This document shows positions 40,908 to 49,412 of a DNA stretch of 57,375 bases, piece by piece; within the stretch, counting starts at the first letter, position 1, and every line of letters begins with the position of its first letter. The notes below the pieces were generated by a model. The model saw only the letters and a list, made by a program, of their open reading frames with translations, was not told the origin of the DNA and made no database searches. The DNA comes from Phycicoccus sp. Soil748. Its GTDB lineage: Bacteria; Actinomycetota; Actinomycetes; Actinomycetales; Dermatophilaceae. The translations under genes were made by a program, and so were the position numbers. The stretch covers positions 313,314 to 370,688 of the forward strand of contig NZ_LMSC01000005.1 of NCBI RefSeq assembly GCF_001428025.1, given 5' to 3'.

Positions 40908-41879
40908 TCACGCCGAGGCGAGGGCCCGAACGTCCGCGTCGACCATGAGGTCGATGAGCTCGTGGAAGCCCACCGTCGGTTCCCACCCGAGATCACGCTG
41001 CGCGCGGCTTGGATCCGCCACGAGATCGGGCACGTCTGCTGTGCTGCGCACGAGGCCCTGGTCGAACCTCACGTGGTCCTGCCATCGCCGCCCTACGCGG
41101 TCGAAGGCGGCCTCGAGGACCTCGGCCACGGAGTGCAGGATGCCGGTGCCGATGACGTAGTCGCGCGGTTCGTCGACCTGCAGGGCCCGCCAGGCGCAGT
41201 CCATGTAGTCGGCGGCGTACCCCCAGTCCCGTCGGGCCGACACGTCGCCCAGTTGGAGGACCTCGTCGCTGCCGGCTGCGATGCGCGCAGCGGCAGCGGT
41301 GATCTTGCGGGTGACGAACCGGGGGGAGCGCCGTGGTGACTCGTGGTTGAACAAGATGCCGCTGACGAGGAAGAGCCCGAACTTCTCGCGGTAGGCGCGG
41401 AGGAGGAAGTCGCCGTACGCCTTGGTGGCGCCGTAGGGGTCGGAGGCGCGGTAGGGCGTCTGCTCGTCCTGAGGCGACACCTCGGCCTGGCCGAACACCC
41501 ACGAGGACGACGAGTGGAAGACCCTGGTGGTGGGCGAGTGGTCACGGATGATGTCCAGCAGGCCGACCAGGGCCACCGCACCCACCTGTGCTGTGGCGGC
41601 GGGGTCGGCCCAGGCGTCCGGGCCGAAGGACACGGCCGCGCAGTTGTACAGCTCGTCCGGGCGGTGCTGGGTGACCAGTGCGTCGAGCGCGCCGGTGTCC
41701 CGGACGTCGATGCGGTGCAGGGCCACGCGGTCCGCGACGGCGGCGAGGTGGGCGTTGGTCGTGCCCCGGACCACGCCGACCACGTCGTACCCACGACCGA
41801 CGAGCTGCTCTGCGAGGTAGGAGCCGTCCTGGCCGGCGCAGCCGAGGACCATGGCCCGACGCGGGCTAGCCGTCCCCAT
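40908..41879 (-). CDS. GDP-mannose 4,6-dehydratase-like SDR protein with Glu-to-Trp change
   Basis: A 323-residue extended SDR that clearly belongs to the Gmd branch: [19 protein letters not shown] (catalytic Tyr/Lys) and [22 protein letters not shown], which only Gmd proteins have. But the dehydratase motif SSSE of true Gmd (SSSEMFG at 45279) reads SSSSWVFG here: the catalytic Glu is Trp, and the RRSS-type cofactor loop is gone too. It is therefore probably not a dehydratase; a 4-keto reductase (as in GDP-rhamnose synthesis) is one possibility. I favour the ATG at 41879 over 41852 because it keeps the first beta strand. It overlaps the methyltransferase gene by 14 bp. Confidence 0.85.
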   Translation of the reverse strand: MGTASPRRAMVLGCAGQDGSYLAEQLVGRGYDVVGVVRGTTNAHLAAVADRVALHRIDVRDTGALDALVTQHRPDELYNCAAVSFGPDAWADPAATAQVGAVALVGLLDIIRDHSPTTRVFHSSSSWVFGQAEVSPQDEQTPYRASDPYGATKAYGDFLLRAYREKFGLFLVSGILFNHESPRRSPRFVTRKITAAAARIAAGSDEVLQLGDVSARRDWGYAADYMDCAWRALQVDEPRDYVIGTGILHSVAEVLEAAFDRVGRRWQDHVRFDQGLVRSTADVPDLVADPSRAQRDLGWEPTVGFHELIDLMVDADVRALASA

Positions 41880-42738
41880 GGGCCCGCTCGTGGCCGGGGG
41901 GCTGCTTGGTGAGCACGAGGTAGACCACTCCGTGGTCCTGTCCCACCAGCAGCTCGGGGGTGCCGGACACCGCGAAGTTGCCCGGGCAGACGAAGCGCAG
42001 GAGCGGGCCGACGACGTAGCTCCAGGGGGTGTGGCCGTAGAACCAGCGCTCCACCTCTGGCCTGCGTTGTGCGGCGAACTCACGGTGGGAGACGACCCAC
42101 CGGTCGTGCGCCAGCATGGCCACGAGCTCGTCCACGGCGTAGTCGTGCTTGAAGAAGTACTTCCCGTCGTTCCCGGCCTCGGACGCCTCGCCGTAGATGG
42201 CGTCCCCGACCATGACGTCCCGGGCTTCGGTGGCCACGTCGGTGGTCAGGTGCAGCGTCCCGCCGGGGCGCAGCACCCGCCACATCTCGTGCAGAGCAGC
42301 GGCGTCGCCACCGTGGCCGATGTGCTCGAGGACGGACAGGCAGACGACGTGGTCGAAGCTCTCGTCGCCGTAGGACAGCGAGGTAGCGTCCTCGACCGCG
42401 AGGGTCAGGGACGGGTCGAGGACGGCCCAGTTGTCGACCTCCGTGCTGAACAGGTCGACGGACGTCCACCGACCACGGCCTTCCCGCTGGAGGAGCGAGG
42501 GCAGGAGCTTGGGGCTCGACACGTCCAGGCAGTCGCCGGAGAACTCGCCGTCGGCGACCACCCCCATCTCGTAGTAGCGCCACGGGTCGAGGGGGACGAG
42601 CAGCCGAGCCATGCCCGCACGCCGGGCGGGCCACCCCCGCACGGCCGTTCGGCCCAGCCAGGAGAATCCGATGCGGTAGCTGTGCCTCCAGAGGCGACGC
42701 CAGCCCGGGTCGGACTTAGCCTTCCCGATGCTGACCAT
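41866..42738 (-). CDS. Class I SAM-dependent methyltransferase
   Basis: A 290-residue protein. The core has LTLAVEDATSLSYGDESFDHVVCLSVLEHIGHGG and LHEMWRVLRPGGTLHLTTDV (motifs II-VI of the Methyltransf_11/25 type); KYFFKHDYAVDELVAML is a lid segment. A typical GxGxG motif I is weak (CLDVSSPKLLPSLL). It probably methylates a deoxysugar or the finished glycan. The start is ATG at 42738, 23 bp inside the end of the C-methyltransferase gene. Third gene of a four-gene minus-strand operon. Confidence 0.82.
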   Translation of the reverse strand: MVSIGKAKSDPGWRRLWRHSYRIGFSWLGRTAVRGWPARRAGMARLLVPLDPWRYYEMGVVADGEFSGDCLDVSSPKLLPSLLQREGRGRWTSVDLFSTEVDNWAVLDPSLTLAVEDATSLSYGDESFDHVVCLSVLEHIGHGGDAAALHEMWRVLRPGGTLHLTTDVATEARDVMVGDAIYGEASEAGNDGKYFFKHDYAVDELVAMLAHDRWVVSHREFAAQRRPEVERWFYGHTPWSYVVGPLLRFVCPGNFAVSGTPELLVGQDHGVVYLVLTKQPPGHERAHGDG

Positions 42739-44026
42739 CGATGAGCCGTACGTCGGGCATGGGGATGATGAACTGGCCGCCGCGTCCGAGGAACTCGGCC
42801 TCGCGCTCCAGCATCTCGTCGAGGAAGTGCCAAGGCAGCACCAGGTAGTAGTCCGGTGCGAAGGCACGGGACTCCTCCTCGGACACGATCGGGATGCTTG
42901 TGCCGATCGTCTCCCGCCCCCACTTGTCGGGGTTGCGGTCCGCGGCCATCGGCACGAGGGAGGAGTCGATGCCGGCATACTGGAGGGTGGTGTTTCCCTT
43001 GGTCGACGCGCCGTAGACGTGCACCGTGCGCCCGTCAGCGACCAGGCGGGTCAGCGTGTCCCGCAGGTCGGTCCGCACCCGCTCGGAGCGTTCGGCGAAC
43101 GCGGCATACGGGGCCGCGGTGCCCAGCCGAAGCCGCTCCTCTTCCGCGCGCATGGCGGCCAGGTTCTCGGCGTCGGCCGCCGAGGCGGTGGTGTGCTCTG
43201 CGTGGCCGACGAACAGCCGGATGCTCCCGCCGTTGACGTCGTTGAGCTCTGCGCGCAGGACGTGCAGCCCGGCCGACTCCATAACCCGCTCGATCACCGC
43301 CAGGGAGTAGTACTCCAGGTGCTCGTGGCACACCGTGTCGAAGCTGTTCATGGTCAGCATCGTGGGCATGTAGGAGAATTCGCTGACCCACACCCCGTCG
43401 TCCTGCAGCGAGTCGGCGATCTCGCGGACGAACTGGCGCGGGTTCTCGAGGTCGTAGAACATCGCGATGGCGGTGATGACTTTCGCCTTGCGGTCGCCCG
43501 CGAAGGAGGCGACCGCCTCGTGGCTGAAGAAAGTGTTGACGACGTCGTACCCCTTCTCGACGGCGTACCGCGTGACGTCCGAGGGGTCGACGCCCAGGTA
43601 GGTGACGCCGCCCGGGGCGAGGGGCCGGTAGCCGTCCAGGAGGGTGCCGTCGTTGCACCCGACGTCGATGACCAGGTCTCCCTCCGAGAGGCCGCCGACG
43701 AGCTCGGCGGCCTGCCGGGCGATCTCGTGGAGGTTGTCGGTCATTGTGCGATTGATTCCGCTGCGGTACCAGTAGGCGTCGTACAGCAGGTGGCCGTTGA
43801 GCGAGTGGCGCAGCTGGACGAGACCGCAGGCGGACGGGTCCGCCTCGACGTCGCAGCGGACCAGCTCGAGCGGGAACCGCTGGGCGTCGCGTCCGGTGCC
43901 TATCGGGGGGAAGGCCCCTGCCACGGCCTGGGAGCCGAAGTCCATCACGGGGACGAGGGCGGTGTTGCCGCAGACGCGGCAGTCCTTGCGCTCGGTGATC
44001 TGTCCGGTGTCGAGGGCGTCACTCAT
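42716..44026 (-). CDS. NDP-sugar C-methyltransferase (TylC3/NovU type)
   Basis: A 436-residue protein with the three-part build of sugar C-3/C-5 methyltransferases. An N-terminal zinc domain starts CRVCGNTALVPVMDFG (residues 16 on). The SAM domain has VIDVGCNDGTLLDGY and the catalytic VCHEHLEYYS, whose His/Glu/Tyr set deprotonates the carbon beside a keto group. The C-terminal domain has VHVYGASTKGNTTLQYAGI. It adds a methyl branch to a 4-keto-deoxyhexose. Beside Gmd and Fcl, the substrate is probably a GDP-4-keto-6-deoxyhexose. The start overlaps the GT2 stop by 4 bp. Confidence 0.87.
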   Translation of the reverse strand: MSDALDTGQITERKDCRVCGNTALVPVMDFGSQAVAGAFPPIGTGRDAQRFPLELVRCDVEADPSACGLVQLRHSLNGHLLYDAYWYRSGINRTMTDNLHEIARQAAELVGGLSEGDLVIDVGCNDGTLLDGYRPLAPGGVTYLGVDPSDVTRYAVEKGYDVVNTFFSHEAVASFAGDRKAKVITAIAMFYDLENPRQFVREIADSLQDDGVWVSEFSYMPTMLTMNSFDTVCHEHLEYYSLAVIERVMESAGLHVLRAELNDVNGGSIRLFVGHAEHTTASAADAENLAAMRAEEERLRLGTAAPYAAFAERSERVRTDLRDTLTRLVADGRTVHVYGASTKGNTTLQYAGIDSSLVPMAADRNPDKWGRETIGTSIPIVSEEESRAFAPDYYLVLPWHFLDEMLEREAEFLGRGGQFIIPMPDVRLIDGQHREG

Positions 44027-45063
44027 GCCTGGTGGCTCTTTCTTCCGCTGGCTGGCTGGGAGGGATGAGGGGTAGGGACGGTGCCGGCAGCGGCTCCGGC
44101 ACGCCGTCGGTGCTCGTCGAGCGAGTGGTGGTCGCGCTGGTAGTCCAGGCGCCAGTGGTCGAGCAAGGCAGCCATGGCCGAGGCATAAGCACGAGGTCGG
44201 CGCCGGGCATCGGTGCGCCCCAGCGCGAGCTCGCACAGGGCCAGCCGTCGCTGCCCCAGGGTGCGCAGGCGCTCGGCACCCGGCACGCCGCGCTCGGCCC
44301 ACCACGACCAGACGCGATATTGGTTGAAGGTGTACTGCCAGCGCATCTGCCACATGTGCTCGCGTCCGCCGCGTCGGGTCATGCTGGAGGACGAGTCGAC
44401 GAGGGTGACCAGGCGCTGGCCCACGAGTTCCACGCCGTCGCCCTCGGACGCCAGCTCGGACAGGAACCCCACGTCGTTGCCGTAGGGGAATCGGTTGTAG
44501 TCGATACCCAGTGGGTTGTCGAAGCGGATGTGGCGGTCGAAGACGCGCCGGGCAGCGTCGGTCCGGTAGACCGCGCAGATCTGGGTGAGGGGCATGCGGC
44601 GGGTGAAAATCGCCTCCGAGTACTCGCAGGCCGTGAGGATCCCGGCCTCGTCGGAGTAGTAGGGGCGCAGCTCGCCGTGGCTCTCGACCTGACCGCTGCA
44701 GGAGACGATGGCCCGGCCGTCGCGTACGGCCCTGCCGGCCGCCGCCATCATGACCTCGGAGTACCGCTCCGAAAGCACGTCGTCCGCCCAGACGAAGGCG
44801 CACCAGCCACCCGTGACGTCGTGCAAGATCACGCGCCAGGCCTCGACCGGGCCGGAGTTGTCGTCCGACGTCAGGAAGCGCGTCGCAATGTCGTCCGGGG
44901 CGTCGGCGAGCACGCGTTGGACGATCGATCGGGTGTCGTCCTGACTGGCCTCGTCGTAGACAACCACCTCGAGCGGTCGGTAGCTCTGAGCCAACACGCT
45001 CGACAAGGTGCGCTCGATGGTTTCGGCGCTGTTGAACGTCGGCACCATGAGGGACAATTTCAC
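44023..45063 (-). CDS. GT2 glycosyltransferase
   Basis: A 346-residue GT-A enzyme. It has LMVPTFNSAETIERTLSSVLAQSYRPLEVVVYDEASQDDT at the start and CAFVWADDVLSERY as the metal-binding (DDx) segment; the last 60 residues are basic. It belongs to the broad family that adds a single sugar from a nucleotide donor in the cytoplasm. As first gene of the operon with the C-methyltransferase and Gmd-like protein, it may use their product. The start is GTG at 45063, divergent from gmd across 215 bp. Confidence 0.85.
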   Translation of the reverse strand: MKLSLMVPTFNSAETIERTLSSVLAQSYRPLEVVVYDEASQDDTRSIVQRVLADAPDDIATRFLTSDDNSGPVEAWRVILHDVTGGWCAFVWADDVLSERYSEVMMAAAGRAVRDGRAIVSCSGQVESHGELRPYYSDEAGILTACEYSEAIFTRRMPLTQICAVYRTDAARRVFDRHIRFDNPLGIDYNRFPYGNDVGFLSELASEGDGVELVGQRLVTLVDSSSSMTRRGGREHMWQMRWQYTFNQYRVWSWWAERGVPGAERLRTLGQRRLALCELALGRTDARRRPRAYASAMAALLDHWRLDYQRDHHSLDEHRRRAGAAAGTVPTPHPSQPASGRKSHQA

Positions 45064-45278
45064 GGTTGTGATCTCGCTTCCAGTTCAGCCTCGCCGTTCA
45101 ATGCTCTGGACGACTATGTCAGGCGCCCGTCGCCGGATGGCTAGTCTCCGCCCGAGAGTTGGACAAAGGGACGACCTTTCGGTGAAAGGAACCTCGGTCG
45201 GGCGAACGTGCACAGGTATCGTGACGCCGTGCCGGATGCGTGTGCCGGTTCCGACCATCAAAGAATTGAGGTCCACGA
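45064..45278. promoter_or_regulatory. Divergent promoter region between the two deoxysugar operons
   Basis: A 215-bp spacer. On the plus strand TATCGT at 45217-45222 is a -10 candidate for gmd with a ~50-nt leader and a weak GAGGT ribosome site. On the minus strand ATAGT (complement in CGACTATGTC, 45111-45120) is a weak candidate. Visibly more A+T than the flanking housekeeping DNA. No small gene is supported. Confidence 0.4.
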
Positions 45279-46298
45279 GTGACGAAGCGAGCCCTGATCA
45301 CGGGCATCACGGGTCAGGATGGCTCCTACCTCGCCGAGCTGCTGCTGTCCAAGGGCTACGAGGTGCACGGCCTCATCCGCAGGGCGTCGACCTTCAACAC
45401 GACGCGGATCGACCACCTCTACGTTGACCCCCACGAGTCGGGCGCCCAGCTCTTCCTCCACTATGGCGACATCACCGACGGCTCTCGCCTGGTCACGCTG
45501 CTCAACGAGGTGCGGCCCGACGAGGTCTACCACCTGGCGGCCCAGTCGCACGTTCGTGTCAGCTTCGACGAGCCCGAGTTCACCGGCGACACAACAGGTC
45601 TCGGCACCATTCGCCTCCTTGAGGCGATCCGCATGATCGACTTGGAGTGCCGGTTCTACCAAGCCTCGAGCTCGGAGATGTTCGGGGCCTCGGCGCCACC
45701 TCAGAACGAGGACACTCCCTTCTACCCCCGCAGCCCCTACGGCGCGGCAAAGGTCTACAGCTACTGGGTGACACGGAACTATCGCGAGGCCTACGGACTG
45801 TTCGCCGTCAACGGGATCTTGTTCAACCACGAGAGCCCACGCCGTGGTGAGACCTTCGTGACGCGCAAGATCACGCGTGCTGTCGCGCGCATCAAGGCCG
45901 GGCTCCAGGACGACGTCTACCTCGGGAACCTCGACGCCGTGCGTGACTGGGGTTATGCGCCTGAGTTCGTGGAGGCCATGTGGCTCATGCTCCAGCACGA
46001 CACTCCGCAGGACTACGTGGTTGCGACAGGAAGCGCCTACTCCGTGCGTGACTTCGTGCGGCTCTCCTTCGAGCACGCAGGTTTGGACTGGGAGAAGTAC
46101 GTGCGGTTCGACGACCGCTACCTGCGCCCCACGGAGGTCGACGCCCTCATCGGTGACCCGTCCAGAGCGGCCGAGGCACTGGGCTGGACACCCAAGGTCC
46201 ACACGCCCGACCTGGCCGCGATCATGGTGGACAGCGATATCAAGGCCCTGGAGACGGAGGGCACCCCCTGGGTGCACCGGGCGTGGTCGCGTGTCTGA
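45279..46298 (+). CDS. gmd: GDP-mannose 4,6-dehydratase
   Basis: A 339-residue enzyme: [19 protein letters not shown] (NADP site), [22 protein letters not shown] with catalytic Glu133, and YGAAK with Tyr154 and Lys158; [24 protein letters not shown] follows. All catalytic residues are present. It turns GDP-mannose into GDP-4-keto-6-deoxymannose. The start is GTG at 45279. Its last bases overlap the start of a GT2 gene by 8 bp; with fcl this makes a GDP-L-fucose operon. Codon choice is less GC-biased than in the manB block. Confidence 0.95.
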   Translation: MTKRALITGITGQDGSYLAELLLSKGYEVHGLIRRASTFNTTRIDHLYVDPHESGAQLFLHYGDITDGSRLVTLLNEVRPDEVYHLAAQSHVRVSFDEPEFTGDTTGLGTIRLLEAIRMIDLECRFYQASSSEMFGASAPPQNEDTPFYPRSPYGAAKVYSYWVTRNYREAYGLFAVNGILFNHESPRRGETFVTRKITRAVARIKAGLQDDVYLGNLDAVRDWGYAPEFVEAMWLMLQHDTPQDYVVATGSAYSVRDFVRLSFEHAGLDWEKYVRFDDRYLRPTEVDALIGDPSRAAEALGWTPKVHTPDLAAIMVDSDIKALETEGTPWVHRAWSRV

Positions 46299-47082
46299 CG
46301 GCGGCTCAGTCCTCGCCGTCGTGCCCACTCTGGGCGAGCGGGTCGACACCTTGGGTGCAGCCCTGGCCAGCGTGCGTTCGCAGGAGGGCGTGGACGTCAG
46401 GTTGGTGGTGGTCGTCCCGCAGGACGCCGCTGAGGCCCGTGAGATCGCCGCGCAGTACCAAGCGGTGATCATCGACGATCCCAAGCGAGGGTTGTCCGCT
46501 GCGGTCAACGCGGGCATCGCCGCGGCGCGAATGGAGTCCTACTTCTCCTGGATCGGTGACGACGACGAGCTGCGGCCCGGCGGCCTCCGCGCGCTCGTCG
46601 ACCTGATCGAGCGGGAGTCAGCGGTCGTTGCGTTTGGCGCCTGCGACTACATGGACGGCGACAACCACGTCTTTGCGGTGAGCCGGGCGGGTGACTGGGC
46701 CACCCGGGTCCTGGCCTGGGGGCCTGACCTGATTCCTCAACCGGCCTCGATAACGAGGCTGGCAGACATACGTGCGGTCGGTCCTTTCGACGAGACCCTG
46801 CGCTTCGTCATGGACTTGGACATGTTCCTGCGGTTGCGTCGTCGTGGCCGCTTCGTCAGTACCCCCAAGACTGTGGCGTCCTACCGCTGGCACCCGGATG
46901 CCTTGACCGTCGCGAACCGAGACGTGTCGATCGCTGAGGCGGAGTCAGTCAAGCGCAAGTACCTGCCCGCGCCGTTGCGTCCATTGGCCCCTGCATGGCA
47001 CTTGCCGGTTCGTCTGGCAATCAATGTTGTGTCGAGCCGACTGTCCAAGCGTGCGCGAGCTCGGGTACGGGTGTCGCTTTGA
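46291..47082 (+). CDS. GT2 glycosyltransferase
   Basis: A 263-residue GT-A enzyme: [57 protein letters not shown] (metal motif DDD) and [23 protein letters not shown]. Its place inside gmd-fcl suggests a fucosyl- or related deoxyhexosyltransferase, by context only. The start is GTG at 46291 within the gmd end; the stop shares a base with the fcl ATG. Third-position A/T is frequent here, as in both neighbours. Confidence 0.85.
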   Translation: MSDGGSVLAVVPTLGERVDTLGAALASVRSQEGVDVRLVVVVPQDAAEAREIAAQYQAVIIDDPKRGLSAAVNAGIAAARMESYFSWIGDDDELRPGGLRALVDLIERESAVVAFGACDYMDGDNHVFAVSRAGDWATRVLAWGPDLIPQPASITRLADIRAVGPFDETLRFVMDLDMFLRLRRRGRFVSTPKTVASYRWHPDALTVANRDVSIAEAESVKRKYLPAPLRPLAPAWHLPVRLAINVVSSRLSKRARARVRVSL

Positions 47083-48035
47083 TGGCTGTCGAAACGCTCG
47101 ACAGGTCAGCGCCCTTTTACGTTGCGGGACACCGAGGGTTGGCGGGGGGTGCCGTCTGGCGCCACCTGCAGGACCAGGGTTTCGACCACCTCCTCGGGCG
47201 GAGTTCGACCGAGCTGGACCTGCGAGACCGGGACGCTGTGTTCGAGTTCTTGCGCCGCGAGCGGCCGCGCTACGTCGTCATGGCGGCCGCCCGGGTGGGC
47301 GGCATCGGCGCCAACAGCACCCACCCCGTCGAGTTCCTCTCCGACAACCTGCAGATGCAGACGAACGTCCTTGATGCCGCCCACGAGATCGGCGTCGAGC
47401 GACTGCTCTTCCTCGGCTCCTCTTGCATCTACCCGAAGTTCGCGGAGCAGCCGATCAAGGAGTCCTCACTTCTCACCGGAGCACTCGAGCCCACCAATGA
47501 TGCCTATGCGATAGCGAAGATCGCGGGTGTCATGCATGTACAAGCCATGCGTCGCGAGTACGGGCACCGCTGGATCAGCGCGATGCCGACGAACCTCTAT
47601 GGCCCCGGCGACAACTACGACCCGAGCTCCTCGCACGTGCTGGCGGCGCTCATTCGCAGGTTTGCGGAGGCGGTGCGGGATCAGGCTCCCAGCGTGACCA
47701 ACTGGGGGACCGGTACACCGCGCCGGGAGTTCCTCCATGTGTCGGACCTCGCGTCTGCCGTGCTGCACTTGATGCAGACGTATGACGATCCCTCGCCCAT
47801 CAACGTCGGAACCGGTTCCGACCTCAGCATCAAGGAGCTCTCCGACCTCGTGGCCCAGGTCAGCGGGTTCGGCGGGACCGTCGAGTGGGACGAAAGCAAG
47901 CCGGACGGAACCCCACGCAAGGTGCTCGACGGCTCTCGGCTCGCAGGCCTGGGTTGGCGCGCCCGAGTCGGCCTGAGCGAAGGGCTCAGCGAGACATACT
48001 CTGCATACGTCGAGGGGGCCCCCGCCGCCTGCTAG
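47082..48035 (+). CDS. fcl: GDP-L-fucose synthase
   Basis: A 317-residue NADPH-dependent epimerase-reductase: YVAGHRGLAGGAVWRHL, AARVGGIGANSTHPVEFL (the family signature), SSCIYP with Ser114 and Cys115, and YAIAK with Tyr142 and Lys146; LYGPGDNYDPSSSHVLAALIRRF carries the catalytic His. It makes GDP-L-fucose from the Gmd product. Normal length. It shares a CTAG stop with the convergent DUF2304 gene. Confidence 0.94.
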   Translation: MAVETLDRSAPFYVAGHRGLAGGAVWRHLQDQGFDHLLGRSSTELDLRDRDAVFEFLRRERPRYVVMAAARVGGIGANSTHPVEFLSDNLQMQTNVLDAAHEIGVERLLFLGSSCIYPKFAEQPIKESSLLTGALEPTNDAYAIAKIAGVMHVQAMRREYGHRWISAMPTNLYGPGDNYDPSSSHVLAALIRRFAEAVRDQAPSVTNWGTGTPRREFLHVSDLASAVLHLMQTYDDPSPINVGTGSDLSIKELSDLVAQVSGFGGTVEWDESKPDGTPRKVLDGSRLAGLGWRARVGLSEGLSETYSAYVEGAPAAC

Positions 48036-48430
48036 CGGGGAGAGTCCTGGTCGCGGTCTTCGGCGGCGATGGATCGCGCACGGGGCTCGTCAGCGGACCC
48101 GACAAGAGTCCTGAGCAGCGCAACCTCCTCGGCCAGCACCCGAGTGCGCTCCCGCAGGCGGCCGGCCTCCGCGCTCAGCTGCATGATCATGATGAGCATC
48201 GCGATGCTGCCGAGGAAGAGCAACAGGTTGAGGGGAACCGTCACCCCGAGCGCGGTGGCAGCCCGTTCGAGCAGGCGGGGGAAGAGGGCCAGCAAGATTG
48301 CGCCGACGCCCAAAAGGATCCACACCAGGGCAAAACGCCCACGGAGATAGCGACGCCGGACCATCTCGATGACGACGCCGACGACGACGAAGCCACTGGC
48401 CACGCCCAACCAGTACGCGTCACCGTTCAC
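48032..48430 (-). CDS. DUF2304 family membrane protein, second copy
   Basis: A 132-residue protein with three helices (about 5-23, 32-50, 64-80) and a tail beginning QLSAEAGRLRERTRVLAEEVALLR, a likely coiled coil. Same family and position as the protein at 191-583, here also coupled to a GT2 gene (GTGA overlap, start GTG at 48430). A membrane helper for the polyprenyl-phosphate GT2 is inferred. Confidence 0.85.
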   Translation of the reverse strand: MNGDAYWLGVASGFVVVGVVIEMVRRRYLRGRFALVWILLGVGAILLALFPRLLERAATALGVTVPLNLLLFLGSIAMLIMIMQLSAEAGRLRERTRVLAEEVALLRTLVGSADEPRARSIAAEDRDQDSPR

Positions 48431-49161
48431 GGTGAGGAGTCTGCAATGACCGGCCACTCGCGGACAAGGCCGAGCATCACCACGCACCCTGCACGGAGGA
48501 GCTCGACTGAGGAACGGGCACTGCCGTGGCTGGGACGGCCCGTGTTCCGGTGACGCATGGCGACCGGTACCTGGGTGACGGTCAGGCCGGACTTCCGGGC
48601 GATGACAAGCGTCTCCAAGGTGTCGCCAAGGTACTCGGCCGGGTAGTGCTGGGCGTACACGGAGATGGCCCGCGGTCCGCAGGCACGAAAGCCCGAGGTC
48701 GCGTCATCGAGCCGTGTGGTCATGAGGGCAGACATGCCGGAGGCAAGGCCACGCATGGCCCACCGCCTCGGACCGCGGACGACGTAGTCGCCGGTCCCGG
48801 CGAATCGCGCACCTACCGCGACGTCGTGGTGCTCCAGGGCTGCCAAGAGCTGCGGGATGAAGGCCGGGTCGTGCTGGCCGTCGCCGTCGACCTGGACGAC
48901 TGCGGAGTAACCCTCACGCTTGGCGTGGCGGAAGCCGGTGCGCATCGCGCCGCCCACACCGAGGTTGAACGGGAGTGTCGCAACACGGGCTCCGGCCGCC
49001 CGAGCCACGGCGGACGTTGCATCGCACGACCCGTCGTCCACGACGAGGATGTCGGCAGTTGGCACGGCGCGCGTCACACTCGCGACCACGCCGGCAATCG
49101 CCTCGGCCTCGTTGTAGGCAGGGACGACGACGAGGACCTTTCCCCGGCCTCTTGTCCCCAT
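48427..49161 (-). CDS. GT2 glycosyltransferase, polyprenyl-phosphate type
   Basis: A 244-residue GT-A enzyme of the DPM1-like group: VLVVVPAYNEAEAIAGVVASV, LVVDDGSCDAT, FNLGVGGAMRTGFRHA and VQVDGDGQHDP. It should charge a polyprenyl phosphate with a sugar in the cytoplasm, with the DUF2304 protein as membrane partner. The lipid-linked sugar would be the donor of the GT-C-like proteins nearby. The start is ATG at 49161; no clear promoter box was found in the 251-bp spacer to the divergent GT-C gene. Confidence 0.88.
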   Translation of the reverse strand: MGTRGRGKVLVVVPAYNEAEAIAGVVASVTRAVPTADILVVDDGSCDATSAVARAAGARVATLPFNLGVGGAMRTGFRHAKREGYSAVVQVDGDGQHDPAFIPQLLAALEHHDVAVGARFAGTGDYVVRGPRRWAMRGLASGMSALMTTRLDDATSGFRACGPRAISVYAQHYPAEYLGDTLETLVIARKSGLTVTQVPVAMRHRNTGRPSHGSARSSVELLRAGCVVMLGLVREWPVIADSSP

Positions 49162-49399
49162 GTTCGGTGCCCGCCCCCGTCAGCGATCTCGACGTACGCC
49201 CTTGCGACGCGTTGACAGGGTTGCAGGGGAGGACGCTGCCGTGGAGGCCTCGCCATCTCAACTGGCCGAACGGCTGAGGCGATCCGGCCTGAACGAGTGT
49301 GGTGACTGGGGCCGGATCTGGCGAACAGGCGCTGGGGTCGACCCCTCGAGGGCGCCCGCGGGCGAGTGGTCAAGGCACAGAAGCATCGGGCCAGCCGGG
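49162..49399. other. Gene-free divergent spacer
   Basis: About 240 bp between the GT2 gene (minus) and the GT-C-like gene (plus). I see no open frame with a family match, no strong hairpin and no repeat; only the -10 box at 49400 is convincing. Confidence 0.4.
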
Positions 49400-49405
49400 T
49401 ACTCT
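49400..49405 (+). promoter_or_regulatory. -10 box TACTCT, leaderless start of the GT-C-like gene
   Basis: TACTCT ends 7 nt before the ATG at 49413. Confidence 0.6.
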
Positions 49406-49412
49406 CGTCCCC

